NCBI GenBank assembly: GCA_002702065.1
Contig: NZXX01000001.1
Coordinates: forward strand, 1,612,001-1,676,000
DNA from: Anaerolineaceae bacterium
GTDB lineage: Bacteria; Chloroflexota; Anaerolineae; Aggregatilineales; Phototrophicaceae
Direction of reading: 5' to 3'
DNA: 64,000 bases
Shown: in pieces, positions 36,497 through 44,249 of the stretch
How the letters are laid out: every line of letters starts with the position of its first letter
Position numbering within the stretch: the first letter of the stretch is position 1
Position numbers and translations under genes: made by a program
The notes under the pieces: generated by a model
Told to the model about the DNA's origin: nothing
What the model saw: only the letters and a program-made list of their open reading frames with translations
Databases searched by the model: none

Positions 36497-37783
36497 ATGA
36501 ACTTTCAACTTCTTCACCCGCGCGATCAGTTGGTTGCCATCATGAATCGCATTTATCACAACGGGATGACCACACTCAGCGGGGGCAACTTATCCATTAA
36601 GGATGAAAATGGCGATATCTGGATTACACCATCAGGTATCGACAAGGGCAAGCTGACAGCCAGGGACATGATGTGCCTGAGAGCCGATGGAACCATCAAC
36701 GGGCCACACAAACCGTCTTCTGAATTTCCTTTTCATCGGGCCATCTACAACCTGCGCCCGGACCTGAACGCGATTGTTCATGCGCATCCGCCTGCGTTGG
36801 TATCCTTCAGTATTGTGCGTAAAGTGCCGGATACGCGGATTATCCCGCAGGCAAACCGGCTGTGCGGACCGGTCGGCTATGCACCTTATGCGCTCCCCGG
36901 CAGCGAGCAGTTGGGCGAAACCATCGCGGCGACGTTCGCCGAAGGCTACAACATCGTCATTCTGGAAAATCACGGTATGGCGGCAGCCGGTGCCACGTTG
37001 CTTGAGGCATTCCATCGCCTGGAGACACTGGATTTTTGTGCCCGAACCCTTATTCGCGCGCAGGGCTTGGGTGATGTCAACTTACTCTCGGAGGCCGCGC
37101 TCAACCTCTTTGATCACCGGCGCAATTTCCTGCCGGAATTTGTCCCTACTACCCACAGCAGCCGCGAACGAGAACTGCGCCAGCAAATCGTGGAGCTGGT
37201 GGTACGGGCATATGACCGGCATCTGATGATCAGTACGGAAGGGGTGGTTTCGGCCCGGCTGGACGAGGATAGTTTTCTGATTACACCGACGGGCGTTGAC
37301 CGGCGCACAATTACTGTGGAAGACATCGTGCTGATTCGTCAGGGTGTACGCGAAGCAGGCAAGCTGCCCAGCCGGTCTGTCGGGCTGCACGAAGCAATCT
37401 ATGCCATACACCCGGACATCCATTGTGTCATGACGGCGCAATGCCCCAGCGCCACCGCCTACGCCATCACGAGCGTGCCTTTTCACTCGCGGACCATACC
37501 CGAAAGTTTTATTCTGCTGCGCGATATTCCCTTAGTGCCGTTTAAGATGTTGTATACCCAACCGGAAAAAGTCGCTGAAATGGTCTCGCTGAAGACACCG
37601 GTGGTATTGGTACAGAATGACTGTGTGCTGACGGTGGGGACAGATATACTCAATGCCTTTGATCGGCTGGAGGTAGCGGAGTACAGCGCACGGTCGTTGA
37701 TTGATACGGCTGTACTCGGCCCCCTGGTGCCCATTGGCGATGCTGAGATCCATGATCTGGAAGAAGCCTTTGACTTGCCCTGA
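36497..37783 (+). CDS. Tandem class II aldolase/adducin-domain protein
   Basis: This 428-residue protein starts at ATG 36497 and holds two class II aldolase domains. The first (about 1-205) looks active: LSGGNLSIKDENG, WITPSGIDKG, the metal motif IVHAHPPALVSFS and ENHGMAAAG. The second (about 225-420) repeats the pattern (VSARLDEDSFLITPTGVDRR), but HAHP has become TAQCPS and ENHG has become QNDC, so its metal site is lost. Class II aldolases cleave or epimerise phosphorylated sugars such as fuculose-1-P or ribulose-5-P. The second half may be structural or regulatory. It lies 182 bp after the split transketolase. Confidence 0.85.
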   Translation: MNFQLLHPRDQLVAIMNRIYHNGMTTLSGGNLSIKDENGDIWITPSGIDKGKLTARDMMCLRADGTINGPHKPSSEFPFHRAIYNLRPDLNAIVHAHPPALVSFSIVRKVPDTRIIPQANRLCGPVGYAPYALPGSEQLGETIAATFAEGYNIVILENHGMAAAGATLLEAFHRLETLDFCARTLIRAQGLGDVNLLSEAALNLFDHRRNFLPEFVPTTHSSRERELRQQIVELVVRAYDRHLMISTEGVVSARLDEDSFLITPTGVDRRTITVEDIVLIRQGVREAGKLPSRSVGLHEAIYAIHPDIHCVMTAQCPSATAYAITSVPFHSRTIPESFILLRDIPLVPFKMLYTQPEKVAEMVSLKTPVVLVQNDCVLTVGTDILNAFDRLEVAEYSARSLIDTAVLGPLVPIGDAEIHDLEEAFDLP

Positions 37784-37827
37784 TAGGGATCTGTATACGG
37801 CTTTGTGTCGCTATGCCAGTAACCTGA

Positions 37828-38769
37828 TTAACGCTGAATGGTAATTTGACCGTTCGCCCATGCTTCCAGTTTGGTAAACAAATCACGGAAAATGGGATCA
37901 CGGTGGAGATAGTAGGCGCTGCGAATCAAATGCCGGGATTGATCAAGACTCCACGTCACCTGGTCGGTGAGGATGGGGCTGTGGATCAGGTTGGATGGTG
38001 CCCAGGATTCGTTGATAAGATAGGCAATCGCCACCACGTCCCAGACCTCTTTTGACCACGCGAAATGGTCATCATGATACCCCTTGAATGTTTCCGCGAG
38101 GTAGCGCCCAATCTCCCCCTGGTTCTGAACATACTGTTCAATCTCGGAAACTGTGGTGCGCAGGTGGGTGGTGACGCCATTGCAAGGGATGTGCACCAGC
38201 GGCACGCCGCAATCAAAGATCAGCCGGGCAGACAGAACATCCTGCATCAGGTTAAATTCGCGGGTGTGCGGCCAGTGCAGCGCATGTCCGCCCAGCCAGA
38301 CCACCACAATGCGGTTGATGATTTCCGGTTCAATTAAAATGGCCGATGCCACATTGGTGATGGCGCCAATCGCCACGACGTACAGCACCTCATCCTCTGA
38401 TTGCATGGCGCGCTCGACCAGATCAAGGGCCGCCGCGCTGCGATAGGGTGACTCATAATCCTGAAGGTAGCCGGTTGACCCGCGAAAGACGTAACCATCC
38501 GACTCGACGTTTAACCGGTCGAGCAGCCGCAAAAGCTCTTCATAGCTTTTTTCCATGCCATCTGCCGGCCCGTTCGACCGCTTATTGAAAAATGGCGCGG
38601 CGTAGAGTGCTTCGACCTTGAGCCGCTCTGGTGACAGCAGCGCATGAACGACGGCAAACTGGTCGTCGATTTCATTGTAGGTGTCCGTATCCAGCACCAT
38701 ACGGAGGCGGCCTTTTGCTGGTGAGAGCCGTTCAAGGCGAGTGGCTTCAGAAATCTTGGGAAAGTCCAC
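37828..38769 (-). CDS. Nucleoside hydrolase-like protein with variant metal loop
   Basis: This 313-residue protein starts at GTG 38769 with GGAGAATATAC upstream. It resembles inosine-uridine nucleoside N-ribohydrolases: the N-terminal calcium loop reads LDTDTYNEIDDQFAVV, two residues longer than the canonical DTDPGxDDA. Later segments are VAIGAITNVASAIL, VVWLGGHALHWPHTREFNLMQD and VPLVHIPCNG. The C-terminal Asp ligand of the family is probably in KEVWDVVAIAYL. It would split nucleosides or related ribosides into base and sugar. It is the last gene of the ABC importer operon. Confidence 0.85.
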   Translation of the reverse strand: MDFPKISEATRLERLSPAKGRLRMVLDTDTYNEIDDQFAVVHALLSPERLKVEALYAAPFFNKRSNGPADGMEKSYEELLRLLDRLNVESDGYVFRGSTGYLQDYESPYRSAAALDLVERAMQSEDEVLYVVAIGAITNVASAILIEPEIINRIVVVWLGGHALHWPHTREFNLMQDVLSARLIFDCGVPLVHIPCNGVTTHLRTTVSEIEQYVQNQGEIGRYLAETFKGYHDDHFAWSKEVWDVVAIAYLINESWAPSNLIHSPILTDQVTWSLDQSRHLIRSAYYLHRDPIFRDLFTKLEAWANGQITIQR

Positions 38770-38815
38770 GTATATTCTCCAGATAATCTTAAGAATGAAT
38801 GTTTTACTTGATGCG

Positions 38816-39748
38816 CTACCGCAGCAGCCGCTCCATCAGCAGGCTCTCGAACCGGTCGACATCAACATCAAGTGCGGCATGGACATTGACCGGCAGTTTT
38901 TCGGAAGGCGCGCGCATCAGGGTTGCGGCACGGGAATGCGTCCCGGCCAGCTCCACCGTCAGGTTTACCGGGGTGAGTGTCACAAGGTCAGGCTGAATGA
39001 GGGTGGCGACCGCCAGCGGATCGTGCATGTGGGTGTAGTCACGCTTTTGGCCGAACCACTGGGCCATTTGCTCCAGCCAGACGTCGATCTGCTGTGCAAT
39101 GGCTTGATGATACGGGGTGCCTCGTTCGCGCAGGCGTTTGACATCATCTGTGGTGATTTTCACGCGCGTTGTTACGTCCAGCGGCACAAGCGTGATCGGT
39201 GCGCCGGAGCTGAACACCACATGGGCGGCTTCCGGGTCGCAGCGGATATTGTGCTCGGCGATCGGCATCAGCGGGTCGGCTGTACTGCGCAGCACACCCC
39301 CCATGATTGTCAGGTGCGCCAGGTTTTCGGCGAGTTTGGGCTCACGAAGAAAGGCCAGCGCCGCGTTGGTGAGCGGGCCGATACACACCAGATGAATCTG
39401 ACCGGGATTCGCCATCACCGTGCGAACGATGTAATCGACGGCGTGTTCAGGCGCAGGCTCCAGGGCGGAATCTTCCGGTTCCAGCAAGCCTTTGCCTTCA
39501 TGGCCCATCCAGAAAAGCGGGTCCAGCTTGAGCAGCGGGTCGCGGACGCCCTCCATTACGGGTGCGCCGCCGGTATAGCCGCGCAGCTGCATCAGCTTCA
39601 GGACCATACGGGCGCGTATAGCCACATCCGCATAAACGCAGGTGACGCCTTCAAGGGTTAATTCGGACGAACTGAGGACTAAAGCCAATGCGATCCAGTC
39701 ATCAACATCGGTACCAATATCCGTATCCAGTATGACTCGTACGGGCAT
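38816..39748 (-). CDS. Inosine/uridine-preferring nucleoside hydrolase
   Basis: This 310-residue enzyme has LDTDIGTDVDDWIALALVL with the four-Asp calcium site close to canonical, GPLTNAALAFL, IMGGVLRS and the AEHNIRCDPEAAHVVF region holding the sugar-binding Asn. MHDPLAVATLI provides the C-terminal Asp ligand. It hydrolyses the N-glycosidic bond of ribonucleosides in the cytosol, releasing ribose. It lies 18 bp after a permease gene and 46 bp before a second, more divergent nucleoside hydrolase, suggesting that the importer brings in nucleosides or ribosides. AAGGAGTACAAC precedes its ATG. Confidence 0.92.
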   Translation of the reverse strand: MPVRVILDTDIGTDVDDWIALALVLSSSELTLEGVTCVYADVAIRARMVLKLMQLRGYTGGAPVMEGVRDPLLKLDPLFWMGHEGKGLLEPEDSALEPAPEHAVDYIVRTVMANPGQIHLVCIGPLTNAALAFLREPKLAENLAHLTIMGGVLRSTADPLMPIAEHNIRCDPEAAHVVFSSGAPITLVPLDVTTRVKITTDDVKRLRERGTPYHQAIAQQIDVWLEQMAQWFGQKRDYTHMHDPLAVATLIQPDLVTLTPVNLTVELAGTHSRAATLMRAPSEKLPVNVHAALDVDVDRFESLLMERLLR

Positions 39749-39766
39749 GTTGTACTCCTTGTGTGC

Positions 39767-40669
39767 TCAGTCTTTCAGGCCGCTGCTGGTAATGGCCTGA
39801 ATGTAATAGCGCTGAAACGGCATAAGCACCAGAATGGGGACAATAGCCGCCAGCATCGAACCCGCCAGCAATTCATTCCATAGTGTCTGAAACTGGCCAA
39901 CGGCGTTGGAAATTTCGACCTGCACCAGCCGCAGCTCTTGCCGGGGTGCCACCAGCAGGGGCCAGAAGAAGGCATCCCACTGCGACAGGAAGATTAATAA
40001 AGCCGCTGTAATCAGGACGGGTTTTGAGAGGGGCAGTATAACGTTGAAGAACAGCCGTGGCCAGGATGCGCCATCCACCCGGGCGGCGTCGATCAGGTCC
40101 TGCGGGATTTCCTCAAAAAACTGCCGGAACAGAAAGATCACCAGGCTGTTGGCAAGGCCGGGCACAATCAATGCCTGCCAGGTATTAATCCAGCCCAGGT
40201 CATTCACCAGAATGAAACGGGGAATAGCGGTCAGGTCCACCGGCACCAGAAACGTCAGCAAGATGATAAAAATGAAGATGAGCCGTTTGCCCCGGAAGTT
40301 GAAGCGCGCGAAAGCAAAACCGGCCATCGCGTTGATCGTGCCCCCAAAGACAACGGTCACACTGCCCAGCACAAAGGTGTTTACCAGTGCCCGGCCAAAA
40401 CCCCGCGCAAAGATGTTTTCGTAGGCTTCCAGCGTGAAATCAACGGGCAGAAACGCCCGCCACGAAAATGGATAGGCGTATTCAAATACCTTTTCGTTCG
40501 GGGTGAAGGATGCGGCGAAAGCCCATAACAAGGGGACAACGATGACAACAGCGACGGTAATAAGCAGGCTATAGACAAGAATGCGTTCCAGCAGTGCCGC
40601 ATAGTTGCGACGCTGTGCGAGCGGACTGGCCTGGGTGTTGGCGGCAACGGCATCGGTATAATCGGTCAT
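39767..40669 (-). CDS. ABC transporter permease, MalG-like
   Basis: This 300-residue permease has six spans and the EAA loop QDLIDAARVDGASWPRLFFN. The first span follows RILVYSLLITVAVVIVVPLLWAF. The C-terminal part reads FQRYYIQAITSSGLKD, a standard MalG-family end. It pairs with the upstream MalF-like permease (16 bp gap) and the substrate-binding protein of the same operon. Nucleoside hydrolases downstream suggest a nucleoside or riboside substrate, though the fold belongs to the sugar (CUT1) class. Confidence 0.92.
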   Translation of the reverse strand: MTDYTDAVAANTQASPLAQRRNYAALLERILVYSLLITVAVVIVVPLLWAFAASFTPNEKVFEYAYPFSWRAFLPVDFTLEAYENIFARGFGRALVNTFVLGSVTVVFGGTINAMAGFAFARFNFRGKRLIFIFIILLTFLVPVDLTAIPRFILVNDLGWINTWQALIVPGLANSLVIFLFRQFFEEIPQDLIDAARVDGASWPRLFFNVILPLSKPVLITAALLIFLSQWDAFFWPLLVAPRQELRLVQVEISNAVGQFQTLWNELLAGSMLAAIVPILVLMPFQRYYIQAITSSGLKD

Positions 40670-40685
40670 TGGAATCTATCTTCCC

Positions 40686-41549
40686 TCAGTCTCGACTTCG
40701 CAACAGGGTGAATTCGACCCCGATGATGACAAACACAAACAGCAGCATGACCCACAGCATGGCCGACGATGCGCCGAGGTCGCCATAGACGAAGCCGCGC
40801 CGGTAAGTTTCGTACATGATCAGGTTGGTGCTGAGCTGGGGTCCGCCCTGTGTGAGGAGCAGGATGGGGGCAAACAGCAGGAAATTGGCGACGGTATCGG
40901 CCACCAGGACAAACACCATCACACTGCGCAGCAGCGGAAAGGTGATGTGGCGGAATATCTGCCAGCGGTTCGCACCATCGATTTTGGCCGCCTCGATGAC
41001 GGATTCAGAGATTCCCTGCAAGCCTGCCAGAAAGAAAAGGGCCCACAGCGGAACGCCTTTCCAGGTTGCCAGAATAATGACGGACCAGAGGGCGTGGGTC
41101 GGGGAGGTCAGAAAGGGTTGTTTGGCAATGCCGAGCTGCGCCAGCATCCCGTTGACGAGACCGGCATTGCTATCCAGCATAAGCCCCCAGACGATGGTCG
41201 TCACGTTGATCGAGACAGCGACCGGAAGCAAATAGATGCTGCGGAAAATCGCGATCCCGCGCACTTTTTGATTGCCGAGTATGGCCAGCGCCAGCGCCAT
41301 CACGACTTGAATGGGGTTCACCAGCAGGCTGAAGACAAGTGTGACTTCGACTGATTTCCAGAAGACGGGATCGTTGAAGATGCGCTGGAAATTTTCCAGA
41401 CCGACAAAGATGCGCCCCCCGCTCATGATCGAATTGGCGTGAAGGCTTTCGTTCAATGTCGCAATGGTCGGGAACAGGTTGAAAACAACCAGTAAACCCA
41501 GCGCAGGCAATAAAAACAGGTAGGGGATCAATCGTTCACGAGCAGCCAT
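40686..41549 (-). CDS. ABC transporter permease, MalF-like
   Basis: This 287-residue permease starts at ATG 41549 (MAARERLIPYLFLLPALG), with CAGGACACACTT upstream; a TTG at 41615 is also open but lacks a ribosome site and family similarity. It has six spans and the EAA loop SESVIEAAKIDGANRWQIFRHI. The C-terminal span is LWVMLLFVFVIIGVEFTLL. It is encoded between the substrate-binding protein and the MalG-like permease. The pair belongs to the CUT1 carbohydrate importer type. Confidence 0.9.
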   Translation of the reverse strand: MAARERLIPYLFLLPALGLLVVFNLFPTIATLNESLHANSIMSGGRIFVGLENFQRIFNDPVFWKSVEVTLVFSLLVNPIQVVMALALAILGNQKVRGIAIFRSIYLLPVAVSINVTTIVWGLMLDSNAGLVNGMLAQLGIAKQPFLTSPTHALWSVIILATWKGVPLWALFFLAGLQGISESVIEAAKIDGANRWQIFRHITFPLLRSVMVFVLVADTVANFLLFAPILLLTQGGPQLSTNLIMYETYRRGFVYGDLGASSAMLWVMLLFVFVIIGVEFTLLRSRD

Positions 41550-41633
41550 AAGTGTGTCCTGAAAAGCTTTTTTAACAGAGGTCAGGGCTGCAAACGCGCG
41601 TGCAGCCCTGATCAAGGTATTCAGTCAACCGGA

Positions 41634-42929
41634 TTACCGGCGATATTTCGCCATTTCACTCTCAATGCGCGAGACGGCGAGGTTGAGCGCTTCTTCCACA
41701 TTGGCACCGTTACGGATGTCCTGGAAGGTATTCTGGAGGATTTGTTCATATTCCAGATACCCCGGTGTTACAGGACGCGGAACCGGATTGACGGTTGCTT
41801 CTTCTGCCGCGATACGGAAGAAGGACTGCGGTAATTCTTCGAATTCTTCGTCGGTAGCAAACAACGCCAGTACGGATTGCTGAGCAGGGAAGTCGCCGCT
41901 GCCCTGACGCCACCAGGTCTCGGCACCTTTACCCGTGCTGATCCAGTGGACGAACGTCTTGGCCGCTTCAGCTTTTTCGGTGTTTTTGTTCACGCCAATG
42001 TGCCAGCTGCCGGTTGGGGTGACCACTTCACCGTCGGCGAAGTAGGGGTGCAGCGAGACGCCCCAATTGAAATCGACTTCTTCACGGATGAGCGTATTGA
42101 TGTTCCAGGGCCCCCCGATCATGAGCGCCAGCTTACCAGTGACGAACAGATCCTGTGCGGTAATGGTATCGTCTTTGGGGGCGACATTCAGTTCGTTGAA
42201 GATACTTGAATAGTACGTGAAAGCATCAATCCATGCCTGCGAGTTGATGACGCCATCGACTGTCAGACCGTCTTCACCAATGGCCGTGCCCCCCAACCCA
42301 ACAGGCAAGGGCTGCAACTGGTAAATGCGGTTGGTCTGCTCCCACGTGAACCCCCAGGTATCGGTGGTTCCGTCGCTGTCTTCGTCGATGGTCAGCTGCG
42401 GGGCAACTTCGGCAATCTGTTCCATAGTCCAGCGTTCATCTTCGGCAGGGGGTGTGACACCGGCCTGTTCAAAAATGTCGGCATTGTAAAACAGCAGCTG
42501 CGTGGACGTGCTGATCGGCGCGGCGAGCAGTTCACCATTATATGAACCCGCTTCAACGGCGGCATTCAGCCAGTCCGCACGTTCTTCTTCGGTGAAGGCA
42601 TCATCCAGCGGCAGCAGCCAGTTGCGGACGGCATAGCCTGCTACCAGCGGAACATCCACCGAGATTACATCCGGTTCTGTGCTGCCGGCCCCAAAGCGGA
42701 CCTGAATCTGCTCAAAGAGGGCGTTAAATGGCACCTGCTCGAGTTCGACATTAATTTCGGGGTGGTCTGCCTCAAAGGCTGCGACCACGTCTTCAACATT
42801 GCCGCCCCATTCAGAAAGTGTCAGCCAGGTGATGGTCGTTGGTTCCTGAGCAGAGGTGATCGGAAGGACGGGCAAAATCAATAGTCCTACCAGAATAAAC
42901 AATAGAAACCGTTGGTTTCTTGATCGCAT
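41634..42929 (-). CDS. ABC transporter substrate-binding protein, family 1 (Sec-exported)
   Basis: This 431-residue protein has a Sec signal (FLLFILVGLLILPVLPITSAQ) and a typical family 1 body: ITWLTLSEWGGNVEDVVAAFE, LFEQIQVRFGAGSTEPDVISVD, APISTSTQLLFYNADIFEQAG, and LFVTGKLALMIGGPWN. It has no lipobox and no twin-arginine, unlike the other importer in this window, so it is a soluble periplasm-like or wall-held protein. It is the first gene of a five-gene operon (binding protein, two permeases, two nucleoside hydrolases). AAAGGAG precedes the ATG. The divergent signalling pair begins 138 bp upstream. Confidence 0.93.
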   Translation of the reverse strand: MRSRNQRFLLFILVGLLILPVLPITSAQEPTTITWLTLSEWGGNVEDVVAAFEADHPEINVELEQVPFNALFEQIQVRFGAGSTEPDVISVDVPLVAGYAVRNWLLPLDDAFTEEERADWLNAAVEAGSYNGELLAAPISTSTQLLFYNADIFEQAGVTPPAEDERWTMEQIAEVAPQLTIDEDSDGTTDTWGFTWEQTNRIYQLQPLPVGLGGTAIGEDGLTVDGVINSQAWIDAFTYYSSIFNELNVAPKDDTITAQDLFVTGKLALMIGGPWNINTLIREEVDFNWGVSLHPYFADGEVVTPTGSWHIGVNKNTEKAEAAKTFVHWISTGKGAETWWRQGSGDFPAQQSVLALFATDEEFEELPQSFFRIAAEEATVNPVPRPVTPGYLEYEQILQNTFQDIRNGANVEEALNLAVSRIESEMAKYRR

Positions 42930-43042
42930 CTGAAACTCCTTTATAAAAAGTATTCTAGCGTCCCTTTGTGCCGGGACGGACTTTCGTTAAAATCTATGTT
43001 AATTTCGGGTTGAACGCCCATCAATAGGATTTGTGTCGATTG

Positions 43043-43062
43043 TGTGCCAGACTGTGCCAGAT
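43043..43062 (+). repeat. Tandem 10-bp direct repeat in the divergent control region
   Basis: Two nearly identical copies, TGTGCCAGAC (43043-43052) and TGTGCCAGAT (43053-43062), abut each other with a 10-bp period, one turn of the helix. They lie just before the ATG at 43068, between the importer operon and the response regulator that faces away from it. Direct repeats spaced by one turn are common regulator sites. They also occupy the place of the ribosome site, which is otherwise not evident for the 43068 gene. Confidence 0.4.
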
Positions 43063-43067
43063 AATCA

Positions 43068-44249
43068 ATGTTCTCCTTAGAAGAGTTTATCGAGCTTGCT
43101 TCCAGTGCTTACCAGCATCTTTATGATTTTGTCTATCTGCGAAAACACCCCCTCACGGGTGCTCTGGACCCGGAAACAGCCGCCAGCGACAAAGAACGTG
43201 GCTGGCAGTTACATAATCTGCTGCTTGATCTGATCAAGGAATTGTACCCCGGGCCCCATGCCCCACCGTATTCGAAAGCGTGGCGGCGTCACCAGTTGAT
43301 GATGCTGCGCTATGTGGACGGTTTGGAGCCGCAGCAGGTGGCCGATCAACTGGCGGTGAGCCGCCGGCAATATTACCGGGAACACGGGGCAGCCATTGAA
43401 GCGATCGCCAGCATTTTATGGAACAGCTATCAGGAAAAGGGCGACGAGGCAACGCGCACCTTGCTTCAGGATGAGATTGACCGGATTGACCGGCACGAAG
43501 CCTATGCGAACCTGAACCAGGTGGTCGAAGGGGTGGTTTCGCTGCTGAGTGTGACGCTGGCAGAACGACACATTCAGCTCGACGTTCAAATTCCGCACAG
43601 CATACCGCTGGTGATCATCGGCCATAACCTGCTGCGCCAGGTGCTGTTAGGGGTGCTCGGTTTTCTGATCGAAGACTTGAATCAGACCCGATTGGCCCTT
43701 CAGGCAACCATGACAAACGGTGAAATCCATCTGGATATTCGGGCTGAACCAGACCTTGCGTTAAGCCCTGATCTGGTTGCCGGGAGAATCGAACCATTTC
43801 AGAAAATGCTTCATCTGAGAAAGGCCGGTTTAGGCGCGCTAGAGGCTGACAGGCAGGTGGTGGGCTTTCGCCTGAAGCTGCCCGGTGATCAGCGTGCTTC
43901 GGTGCTGGTGGTGGATGATAATGAAGATATGCTGGCGCTTTATGATCGCTACCTGACCGCCAATCATTATCAGGTGCTGCGCGCCAACAGCGGCGAAGTG
44001 GCAATCGAGATGGCGATTCAACTGCAACCGTCGCTGGTAATCCTCGATCTGATGATGCCGGATCAGGATGGGTGGGAAGTGTTGCGCAGCTTATCAACCA
44101 ATCCGGCAACCGGGCATATTCCAATCCTGATTTGTAGTGTCCTCAAGCAGCGCGAACTGGCGCTCACACTGGGTGCGACGGCATTTCTTGAAAAACCTGT
44201 GACCGAGGCTGGCCTGCTGGCTGTGCTAGATACCCTGGAACACGAATGA
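43068..44249 (+). CDS. HTH protein with degenerate ATPase-like middle and C-terminal receiver domain
   Basis: This 393-residue protein has an unusual order. Residues about 65-115 hold an HTH that looks like a sigma-region-4/LuxR-type module (MLRYVDGLEPQQVADQLAVSRRQYYREHG). The middle (about 150-260) resembles the dimerisation/N-box part of a histidine kinase (LRQVLLGVLGFLIEDLN) but lacks the G boxes. The C-terminal 115 residues are a standard receiver with VLVVDDNEDM, the phospho-Asp in VILDLMMPDQDGW and Lys in FLEKPV. The ATGA at the end overlaps the kinase gene, so the kinase at 44246 is its probable partner. It may regulate the divergent importer operon. No ribosome site is clear for ATG 43068. 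Confidence 0.75.
   Translation: MFSLEEFIELASSAYQHLYDFVYLRKHPLTGALDPETAASDKERGWQLHNLLLDLIKELYPGPHAPPYSKAWRRHQLMMLRYVDGLEPQQVADQLAVSRRQYYREHGAAIEAIASILWNSYQEKGDEATRTLLQDEIDRIDRHEAYANLNQVVEGVVSLLSVTLAERHIQLDVQIPHSIPLVIIGHNLLRQVLLGVLGFLIEDLNQTRLALQATMTNGEIHLDIRAEPDLALSPDLVAGRIEPFQKMLHLRKAGLGALEADRQVVGFRLKLPGDQRASVLVVDDNEDMLALYDRYLTANHYQVLRANSGEVAIEMAIQLQPSLVILDLMMPDQDGWEVLRSLSTNPATGHIPILICSVLKQRELALTLGATAFLEKPVTEAGLLAVLDTLEHE

Noticed and set aside
42959..42978. CGTCCC(N8)GGGACG hairpin in the leader of the importer operon
   Set aside because: It has only a 6-bp stem with no T-tract or riboswitch sequence, so it is noted without a function.
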